Below are positions 1-5,213 of a stretch of DNA of 5,851 bases, piece by piece. The notes beneath the pieces were generated by a model, which did not search any database, had not been told where the DNA came from, and saw only the letters and a list, made by a program, of their open reading frames with translations. Origin of the DNA: Gammaproteobacteria bacterium (GTDB lineage Bacteria; Pseudomonadota; Gammaproteobacteria; Steroidobacterales; Steroidobacteraceae). The stretch covers positions 1 to 5,851 of the forward strand of contig PMHN01000222.1 of NCBI GenBank assembly GCA_003156695.1, in the 5' to 3' direction. The stretch's first letter is position 1. Each line of letters opens with the position of its first letter. A program made the translations under genes and the position numbers.

Positions 1-664
1 CCACCGCCTTCATGACCTCGGTGACCAGCGTGCGCTGCTTGCCGGCCGGAAACTTACCGTTCAGCGGCATCAGCGGCCGGGTTTCCTGGAGCGCAATCGC
101 TTCGCGGATGAGCGACGGCAGCCTTCTTGAGAGCGCCTTGAAGAGCACATCGATGTCAGCGGTGGTGAGCCCCGGGCTGTACTCATCCACCAGCGCATCG
201 TAGGGGGCGAGATTACGCGCCTGCCCGAGCAGTGCCGCCTTGTCGCGCACCAGGTGCACGACCTCCTCCAGGTGCGGCGCGAACAATTCAAACTTGCCCT
301 GCGCGCGGGCCTCGAGCCATTTGGATTCCGCGCGCGAGGTGGCCTTCGCGAGCCGTGAAACCAGCGTCGCGGGGGTGGCAATGGCGTGATCGCGCTGGCG
401 GCGCATTTCGCGCAGGTTCGCGATCTGCCAGTCGGCCAGCCCCTGCGTGTTGGCCTGTGCGCGATCCAGCAGGCGCGTAATTCGCGGCGCGGTTAAAAGC
501 GCGTGGTGCTCGGTCTCGAGTGCCGCGACCTGCTCACCGCGGACATCGGCGCTGCCGCGAGGCATCATCACCGCGGCGTCCCAGCGCAACAGCGCCAGCG
601 CGCCACGGAAGGCGTGCAGGCGCTTGAACTCCTGCTCGAGCTGCTTGTAAGGCGAGGCGGACAT
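1..664 (-). CDS. M32 family (Taq-type) metallocarboxypeptidase, N-terminal part, truncated by window edge
   Basis: M32 enzymes are zinc carboxypeptidases that trim amino acids from the C-terminus of peptides in the cytoplasm; family members are usually about 500 residues. Only the first 221 residues are in the window. I read them by translating the reverse strand from the ATG at 664-662. The family N-terminal pattern is clear: YKQLEQEFKRLHAFRGALAL (residues 6-25), then RWD and MMPRG (27-37) and a charged helical region. YDALVDEYSPGLTT (155-168) is a strong M32 signature. The HEXXH zinc motif lies farther on and is outside the window, so catalytic integrity cannot be judged. The ATG fits the family start. 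No strong Shine-Dalgarno precedes it, only a weak AAAGAA. It is downstream of the methyltransferase gene on the same strand with a 112-nt AT-richer gap, so it probably has its own promoter. The family call is firm. Confidence 0.9.
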   Translation of the reverse strand, partial: MSASPYKQLEQEFKRLHAFRGALALLRWDAAVMMPRGSADVRGEQVAALETEHHALLTAPRITRLLDRAQANTQGLADWQIANLREMRRQRDHAIATPATLVSRLAKATSRAESKWLEARAQGKFELFAPHLEEVVHLVRDKAALLGQARNLAPYDALVDEYSPGLTTADIDVLFKALSRRLPSLIREAIALQETRPLMPLNGKFPAGKQRTLVTEVMKAV

Positions 665-733
665 CGTTCTTTGGGAGCGGGAAGACGAGCGGCAGTTTAC
701 CACTCCCGGGGGTCGCTCGCCCCGCGTGTTGCT

Positions 734-754
734 TTGATTTCACAATAAAATCAA
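734..754. repeat. Perfect 7-bp inverted repeat with 7-nt spacer in AT-rich intergenic DNA
   Basis: TTGATTT at 734-740 is mirrored exactly by AAATCAA at 748-754 around the spacer CACAATA. It lies between the methyltransferase stop codon (777) and the carboxypeptidase start (664), in the most AT-rich stretch of the left half. It could be an operator for a dimeric regulator acting on the carboxypeptidase promoter. The stem is AT-only apart from one G:C pair and no U-run follows it, so it is a poor intrinsic terminator. The function is inference. Confidence 0.4.
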
Positions 755-776
755 TCACTTCTGTTGTATGTCTGAA

Positions 777-1715
777 TTATGTCGCTTGCGCGAGACCCCC
801 TGAAACAGGGGCAAACCCCGACTTCTCTTTCGCGTGCGCCCGCGGGTGCCCGCGCATCGCCGCCCAGGCCAGCATGGCGCGCTTGCGATCCTCCCCCCAC
901 TGATAACCGCCCAACGCGCCGTCCTTGCGCAGCACGTTGTGGCAGGGAATGAGCCAGGCAACCGGGTTGGCACCCACCGCATTGCCCACGGCGCGCTCGC
1001 TGCCTGTCCGTCCGAGCGCCCGCGCGAGTGCCGAGTAGGTGGTCGGGCTGTCGGCGCCCAGCCCCAACAGTGCCTGCCAGACTTTGAGCTGGAAGTTCGT
1101 CCCCTGCACAGCGAGACGCAGCGCCCCGTGTGTGCCGGCACGCACGCCACCGCGCGCCGTGCCCCAGATCTTCGCGGCGAGCCCGATCGCGGAAGGATCG
1201 TCGCGGTGCAGCTGCGCATGCGGCCAGTGGATCTGCAGCGCCTGCACCGCGGCGGCATCGGCACCGGGCTCGACGAAGCTCAACCAGCACACGCCGCGGA
1301 CCGTGCTGCCAAGGAGCGCCCGTCCAAACGGCGTGGCGCCGAATCCGTAGCGGATCGCGACGCCCCGGCCGCCGGCCTTGAGCTCCCCGGGCGTGACCGC
1401 CTCCAGCGTCACCGCGAGATCGTGGAGGCGTCCGCCACCGGACAGGCCCAAGGTATACGCCGCATCGAGCACCGAAGCTGACCCTGCAAGTTCGCGCCGC
1501 GCGGCCCTCGCGGTCACAAACGCCAGGTACTGTCGGGGCGTGACGCCGGCCCAACGGCGGAACAGGCGGTTGAAATGAAATTCCGACAGGCGCACCGACT
1601 GCGCGATGGTGGCAAGGCGCGGCTGGGCGCGAAAGTTGGCGTCGATGAAACGAATCGCGCGCGCGATGCGGGCGAAGTCGCGGCTGTCTACGAAATCATC
1701 AGGGTGCGTGTTCAT
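777..1715 (-). CDS. Ada-like AraC-type HTH / O6-methylguanine-DNA methyltransferase fusion, without the Ada metal-binding domain
   Basis: Methyltransferases of this type take the alkyl group from O6-alkylguanine onto a cysteine in a suicide repair reaction. Numbering is from the ATG at 1715 (312 aa). Residues 15-109 form an AraC-type domain: ARIARAIRFID, a first helix-turn-helix around LATIAQSVRLSEFHFNRLF, and a second around VLDAAYTLGLSGGGRLHDL. Residues 205-284 form the methyltransferase domain, starting GTNFQLKVWQAL. It has the arginine-finger Arg241, Asn250 in GANP, and acceptor Cys258 in IPCHNVL, with spacing equal to human AGT Arg128/Asn137/Cys145. The Cys4 methyl-phosphotriester domain of E. 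coli Ada is absent. Two oddities: the motif is PCHNV rather than PCHRV, and Ala285 sits where most relatives have Glu (WEAA becomes WAAM). An in-frame ATG at 1733 is an alternative start. The ORF is open to 1868, but that extension is not family-like. Neither start has a clear Shine-Dalgarno. Confidence 0.88.
   Translation of the reverse strand: MNTHPDDFVDSRDFARIARAIRFIDANFRAQPRLATIAQSVRLSEFHFNRLFRRWAGVTPRQYLAFVTARAARRELAGSASVLDAAYTLGLSGGGRLHDLAVTLEAVTPGELKAGGRGVAIRYGFGATPFGRALLGSTVRGVCWLSFVEPGADAAAVQALQIHWPHAQLHRDDPSAIGLAAKIWGTARGGVRAGTHGALRLAVQGTNFQLKVWQALLGLGADSPTTYSALARALGRTGSERAVGNAVGANPVAWLIPCHNVLRKDGALGGYQWGEDRKRAMLAWAAMRGHPRAHAKEKSGFAPVSGGLAQAT
797..811. repeat. Short perfect hairpin (6-bp stem, 3-nt loop) near the methyltransferase 3' end
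   Basis: CCCCTG (797-802), loop AAA, CAGGGG (806-811). It lies inside the last codons of the methyltransferase gene, about 20 nt before its stop in the direction of transcription. No U-run follows, so it is not a classical intrinsic terminator. It could stabilise the mRNA end or be chance in GC-rich coding DNA. Confidence 0.25.
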
Positions 1716-1776
1716 ATGATGATGCTGGCGCATACCGCGCGCTGGCGCGACCCGGTTCTTGCGCCTAGAGTTGCCG

Positions 1777-1884
1777 TCAGGGCCACAGGTGCGGATACAG
1801 CGGCCAGCGTGCAACCACGACGCCAACGCCCACCGACACCACCAGCAGCAAGGTGAGCGTGAGACCAATCAAGACCCTGCGCAT
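1777..1884 (-). CDS. Possible small single-pass membrane protein (35 aa), hypothetical
   Basis: I do not recognise a family. The reading frame from the ATG at 1884 begins MRRVLIGL, continues as an uninterrupted hydrophobic segment of about 22 residues (4-25, rich in V, L, G), and ends in an aromatic and proline-rich tail, RWPLYPHLWP. The positively charged N-terminus followed by one hydrophobic helix is the form expected of a small inner-membrane protein or an uncleaved signal anchor. An ATG four codons upstream (1896) would give 39 residues. No convincing Shine-Dalgarno was found for either start. It sits in the gap between glgA (divergent) and the methyltransferase gene (same strand, 61 nt downstream). 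The frame is also open farther upstream, antisense to glgA, so the true extent is uncertain. It may be chance, but such a hydrophobic composition in an otherwise empty intergenic stretch is notable. Confidence 0.3.
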   Translation of the reverse strand: MRRVLIGLTLTLLLVVSVGVGVVVARWPLYPHLWP

Positions 1885-1890
1885 GGCGCA

Positions 1891-1896
1891 TATCAT
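1891..1896 (+). promoter_or_regulatory. Candidate -10 element (TATCAT) for glgA
   Basis: TATCAT matches the sigma70 -10 consensus in five of six positions and lies 24 nt before the glgA start codon. The best -35 at 16-nt spacing (TCAAGA, 1869-1874) is poor, matching about three of six. If used, transcription would begin near 1903 with an 18-nt leader. The evidence is weak and comes only from reading the sequence. Confidence 0.15.
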
Positions 1897-1920
1897 ACCG
1901 CCGGCACGCGGGCCTAAGCA

Positions 1921-3384
1921 GTGAGCGAGCGGCTGGCGATCGCCCTCCTCACCGCCGAGGTGGCGCCGCTGTCGAAGACCGGCGGACTTGCGGATGTCAC
2001 CGCGGCACTCGCCAAACACCTGCACGCGGGCGGCCATGACGTGCGCCTGTTTACGCCCTGCTACGGGTCCATCGACCGCGCCGCGGTGGGCGCACAGCCG
2101 CTGGCGGGGCTGGCGGGGCTCACCCTCGCGGTTGGGCCGCACGCTTACGTTTTTTCGGTGCTGCGCGGCGCGCTTCCCGGCAGCGCCGCCCCCGTATACC
2201 TCATCGACTGCCCGGCGTTGTACGAGCGCGACGCCATCTACACCACCGACCCGGACGAGCATCTGCGCTTTCTCGCCTTTACGCGCGCGGTGTTCACGGC
2301 CTGCCAGCGCCTGGCGTGGGGCCCGCAGATTCTGCACTGCCACGACTGGCATGCCGCGTTCGCGCCGTTGTTCCTGAAGAGCTCTTACGGCAATGAGCCG
2401 CTGTTTGCCGCCACCCGCACGCTGCTCACGATTCACAACATCGGCTACCAGGGCATCTTCCCGGCGGCGCACGTCGCCGACCTCGACCTGGGCGAGCGCC
2501 TCTTCATGCTGCACCAGGAGGACCTCACAGCCGGGCGTATCAACGCCCTGCGTCACGGCATCCTGTACGCGGACGCGATCACCACGGTGAGCCCGACGCA
2601 CGCGCGCGAGATCACCTCCGCTGAATACGGCATGGGAATGCAGGACACCCTGCGCGCGCGCGATGCGGACTTAAGCGGGATCCTCAACGGGGTCGACTAC
2701 GATGAGTGGGATCCGCGCCGCGACCGCTACCTGCTGCAGCACTTCGATGCGGATCACCTGCAGGTCAAGGCCGCGCTCAAACGCGTGTTCCTGAAGCGCA
2801 TGGGGTTTCGCATCGACGGCGCTGTCCCGCTCGCCGGCATCGTCAGTCGCCTGGCGGCGCAGAAGGGCATCGAGCTCATGTTCGAGACGCTGCCGAAGAT
2901 CCTGCAGGGCCGCGAGCTGGCATTCATCGCTTTAGGGGCCGGCGAGCCGCAGTACGAGAAGTTCTTTACCGGGCTGGCGCAGCGCTTCCCGGGGCGCGTG
3001 GCTTTCCACCGCGGCTACGACGAGGAACTCGCGCACTGGATCGAGGCGACGAGCGACCTGTACCTCATGCCGTCGCGCTACGAGCCGTGCGGGCTGAATC
3101 AGATGTACAGCCTGCGCTACGGCACCATCCCGGTCGTGCGCCGCACCGGCGGGCTCGCTGATTCGGTCGAGCACTACAACGCTGACACCGGCACCGGCAC
3201 CGGCGTGGTGTTCAACGACTTCGACGGCCCGGCGCTCGAATGGGCGCTGAACCTGGCGCTCGACCTGTATGCAGATCCTGCGCACCGCGCGCGGCTGCGC
3301 GCCAACGGCATGGCGCGCGATTTCTCGTGGGCCAGACAGGGCGCTCTGTACGAAGCGCTGTACGCGCGACTTATTGCAGCTTGA
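1921..3384 (+). CDS. glgA: Glycogen synthase (ADP-glucose:alpha-1,4-glucan glucosyltransferase, GT5)
   Basis: This enzyme transfers glucose from ADP-glucose to the non-reducing end of an alpha-1,4-glucan in the cytoplasm, the elongation step of bacterial glycogen synthesis. Its 487 residues are a normal length. Family motifs appear in order: KTGGLADV with the ADP-glucose-binding Lys19; HCHDWHA (139-145); TIHNIGYQGIFP (170-181); ILNGVDYDEWDP (254-265); IVSRLAAQKG (307-316) with the phosphate-contacting Arg310 and Lys315; SRYEPCGLNQMYS (385-397) with the conserved Glu388; and RRTGGLADSV (407-416). No key residue is missing. The start is GTG at 1921: an in-frame TAA at 1915 rules out a longer protein, and the KTGG motif leaves no room for a much later start. 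No Shine-Dalgarno is visible in the 20 nt upstream. It is divergent from the methyltransferase gene and convergent with the lipoprotein gene. No glgC or GH13 glgB is in the window. Confidence 0.96.
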   Translation: MSERLAIALLTAEVAPLSKTGGLADVTAALAKHLHAGGHDVRLFTPCYGSIDRAAVGAQPLAGLAGLTLAVGPHAYVFSVLRGALPGSAAPVYLIDCPALYERDAIYTTDPDEHLRFLAFTRAVFTACQRLAWGPQILHCHDWHAAFAPLFLKSSYGNEPLFAATRTLLTIHNIGYQGIFPAAHVADLDLGERLFMLHQEDLTAGRINALRHGILYADAITTVSPTHAREITSAEYGMGMQDTLRARDADLSGILNGVDYDEWDPRRDRYLLQHFDADHLQVKAALKRVFLKRMGFRIDGAVPLAGIVSRLAAQKGIELMFETLPKILQGRELAFIALGAGEPQYEKFFTGLAQRFPGRVAFHRGYDEELAHWIEATSDLYLMPSRYEPCGLNQMYSLRYGTIPVVRRTGGLADSVEHYNADTGTGTGVVFNDFDGPALEWALNLALDLYADPAHRARLRANGMARDFSWARQGALYEALYARLIAA

Positions 3385-3835
3385 AGGTGCCGTGCTCGTC
3401 GAACGGCACTGAACGCACCCAGCCGCTGGCAAGCGAAATCTGGCCGGCAAGGCGGTAGTCGACACCGTCGGCGAGCGTGTTGGGGCCACGCCCAGCGAGC
3501 TGCAGAAGTGCACCGGCCATGTTGGTCGTGAGGCTGGTGTCAAACTGCGCCTCTCCGAGCGGCGGCACGACGAAGCTCGCGTCCGAAACACCGCTCGCGA
3601 ACCGCTGCCCGGCAATGTCGAGGGTGTACTCAATGCCCTTGACCGAGAGCGCCACGTCGTTGGGGTTCTGCACCCGCAGGGTCACCTTCAGGCGCTGCTC
3701 CCACAAGGCGGTGCTCACGACCTGCAGGTCGACGATGGACAGCCGCGGCGTTTCGAAGTGCGGCGTGAGCGCACAGCCGGCGAGCGCGAGCGCGCCCAGG
3801 AGTCCGGTGGTTACTTGCGTGAGCTGTCGGGGCAT
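3371..3835 (-). CDS. LEA type 2 / WHy-domain lipoprotein
   Basis: The predicted protein is a 154-residue envelope lipoprotein. A short N-terminus (MPRQLTQ) leads into a hydrophobic stretch ending in the lipobox LAGC, with Cys21 as the lipidation site. The mature part carries a LEA14/WHy (water stress and hypersensitive response) beta-sandwich. It has the alternating pattern LKVTLRVQNPNDVALSVKG around residues 49-67, including the typical NPN, followed by YTLDIAGQRFASGVS and VPPLGEAQFD. The family is linked to desiccation and stress tolerance in plants; the bacterial lipoprotein role is unknown. ATG 3835 is preceded by TAAGG (3850-3846) at a good distance and a second AAGG nearer. The start is 20 nt after the malQ stop on the same strand, so it is probably the last gene of the GH57-malQ operon. 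Its final codons overlap the end of glgA by 14 nt on the opposite strand. Confidence 0.85.
   Translation of the reverse strand: MPRQLTQVTTGLLGALALAGCALTPHFETPRLSIVDLQVVSTALWEQRLKVTLRVQNPNDVALSVKGIEYTLDIAGQRFASGVSDASFVVPPLGEAQFDTSLTTNMAGALLQLAGRGPNTLADGVDYRLAGQISLASGWVRSVPFDEHGTFKLQ
3387..3409. repeat. Inverted repeat just after the glgA stop (7-bp stem, 9-nt loop)
   Basis: GTGCCGT (3387-3393) pairs exactly with ACGGCAC (3403-3409). It begins 2 nt after the glgA stop codon and lies in the final codons of the convergent lipoprotein gene. In glgA mRNA it could form a 3' stem-loop that protects the end or aids termination, but no T-run follows. Chance in GC-rich coding DNA is possible. Confidence 0.25.
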
Positions 3836-3855
3836 TGCCTTGAGACCTTAGCACT

Positions 3856-5199
3856 TCAGCCGCGGCCGAAACTGCTGTTGAGACGCGCGTAACCGCGCGC
3901 GAGTTCCGTGGTGAGGGCGTCATGCGGCACTCGCCAGCTCCAGTTGCCCTGCGCCGTGCCCGGTGTATTCAAGCGCGCCGCGGACCCGAGGCCCAGGAGG
4001 TCCTGCGCCGGCAGGATAGCGAGCAGCGCGAGCGAGCCGAGTGCGGCGCTCACCAGCGCGCCCGGCACGGCATCGGCGTCGCCACCGACACCCAGTTGCG
4101 CGGCGACGCGCTGGGCGGTGTCGCGATCAAGTCCCGAGTACCAGCCGCGTGCAGTGTCGTTGTCGTGCGTGCCCGTGTAGACCACGCTGTCGCGCTCGTG
4201 CAGGTTCGGCAGGTGCGGGTTCGCCGCATCGCCGTCGAAGGCAAACTGCAGCACCCGCATGCCCGGCAGCGCAAATTCCCGCTTCAGCGCCACGACGTCC
4301 GCGGTGATCAGGCCCAGATCCTCCGCCACCAGCGGCAGGTCGCGGAACTTGCGCGCGAGGCGCTGCAGCAGCGCCTCCCCGGGTGTGCTGCGCCACGCGC
4401 CGCCGCGCGCATCGCTCGCCGTGGCCGGCACGGCCCAGTGGGCGCTGAGCGCGCGGAAATGATCCAGGCGCAGCAGATCAAAGCGCGCAAGAGCCGCGCC
4501 CACGCGCGCGAGCCACCAGCGGAACTGCGAGCGCTCCATGGCCTGCCAGTCATACAGCGGGTTGCCCCACGACTGCCCATGAGCCGCGAAGTAGTCCGGC
4601 GGCACGCCCGCGACCGCAGCCGGTTCGCCCGTCGCGGTAAGTTGAAAAAGCTCCCGGTGCGCCCACACCTCGGCCGAGGATGGCGCGACGTAGAAAGGCA
4701 GATCCCCGAAAAGCCGCACGCCACGCGAGCGGGCGTGGGCACGCAGCCGCTGCCACTGCACCTCAAAGGCGTACTGCTCGTGCTCGATGCGCGCACAGTC
4801 CTGCGCCAGCTCGAGGCGCGCCCGGGCAAGCGCCAGCGGCTCGCGGTCGCGCAGCGGCGCGGGCCAACGCCAGAAGGGCGCCTCGGCATGCGCGCGGTTG
4901 AGTGCCGCAAACAGCGCGTAATCCGGCAACCAGGAGCGGGCGGCCGCGAGAAACTTGGCCGGCGGTGGTGCGAGCGCATCCGGCTCCTCCGCCGGATCGA
5001 TGAACAACGGGTTGCCGGCGTGGTCCGAGGTCACCCAGTACGGGGAGCCGTCACTGCCGGCAGGTCCGACGGGCAGAATCTGCCAGACGCTGAAGCCCGC
5101 CGCGGCGAGCCAGTCGATAAAGGCGCGCCCGCCACGACCCAGGGGCGCGTCGAGCGCCGACAGCGGCAGCAGCACGCCCGCCCGCCGCCGGTCGAACAC
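3856..5199 (-). CDS. malQ: 4-alpha-glucanotransferase (amylomaltase, GH77), compact form
   Basis: MalQ is a cytoplasmic disproportionating enzyme that transfers alpha-1,4-glucan segments between maltodextrins and releases glucose; in glycogen loci it recycles short chains. Start GTG 5199 gives MFDRRRAGVLL, the typical family N-terminus. It has TGAGG at 5213-5209 with a 9-nt spacer, so it is preferred over TTG 5205. GH77 motifs in order: WQILPVGPAG (39-48), GDLPFYVAPSSAEVWAH (165-181), GVPPDYFAAHGQSWGNPLYDW (198-218), nucleophile Asp246 in RLDHFRAL, acid/base Glu293 in VAEDLG, Asp346 in GTHDNDT, and LNTPGTAQGNWSWR near the C-terminus. At 447 residues it is shorter than the usual 480-510. The shortening lies between AGNPLFID (61-68) and SWLPDYALF (89-97), where relatives have a longer insert. 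It starts 11 nt after the GH57 stop and ends 20 nt before the lipoprotein gene. Confidence 0.94.
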   Translation of the reverse strand: MFDRRRAGVLLPLSALDAPLGRGGRAFIDWLAAAGFSVWQILPVGPAGSDGSPYWVTSDHAGNPLFIDPAEEPDALAPPPAKFLAAARSWLPDYALFAALNRAHAEAPFWRWPAPLRDREPLALARARLELAQDCARIEHEQYAFEVQWQRLRAHARSRGVRLFGDLPFYVAPSSAEVWAHRELFQLTATGEPAAVAGVPPDYFAAHGQSWGNPLYDWQAMERSQFRWWLARVGAALARFDLLRLDHFRALSAHWAVPATASDARGGAWRSTPGEALLQRLARKFRDLPLVAEDLGLITADVVALKREFALPGMRVLQFAFDGDAANPHLPNLHERDSVVYTGTHDNDTARGWYSGLDRDTAQRVAAQLGVGGDADAVPGALVSAALGSLALLAILPAQDLLGLGSAARLNTPGTAQGNWSWRVPHDALTTELARGYARLNSSFGRG

Positions 5200-5208
5200 T
5201 GGCAAGCG

Positions 5209-5213
5209 CCTCA
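5209..5213 (-). promoter_or_regulatory. Ribosome binding site of malQ, overlapping the GH57 stop codon
   Basis: The reverse strand reads TGAGG here. TGA is the stop codon of the GH57 gene, and GAGG is a Shine-Dalgarno core 9 nt before GTG 5199. This spacing favours GTG 5199 over TTG 5205, which would have only 3 nt. The overlap suggests translational coupling of the two glucan enzymes. Confidence 0.55.

Noticed and set aside
834..1481. Plus-strand open frame (215 codons) antisense to the methyltransferase gene
   Set aside because: No domain signal, and the composition is typical of a shadow frame; the minus strand carries the real domains.
1734..1868. Extension of the methyltransferase frame to ATG 1868 (363 residues)
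   Set aside because: The added residues (Cys/Trp/Arg-rich) match no Ada domain and would overlap the small membrane ORF. The AraC domain begins properly after ATG 1715.
2101..2118. Two tandem 9-bp copies (CTGGCGGGG) in glgA
   Set aside because: They encode LAGLAG within a normal part of the protein; too short to mean anything on their own.
1897..2601. Minus-strand open frame running antisense through the 5' half of glgA
   Set aside because: Its body is Arg/Gly/Val-rich shadow of glgA. Only the last part, outside glgA, has a non-random hydrophobic character and was kept as the small ORF.
3187..3204. Three tandem copies of ACCGGC in glgA
   Set aside because: They encode a TGTGTG loop at a position where glycogen synthases have a variable Gly/Thr-rich turn; ordinary coding sequence.
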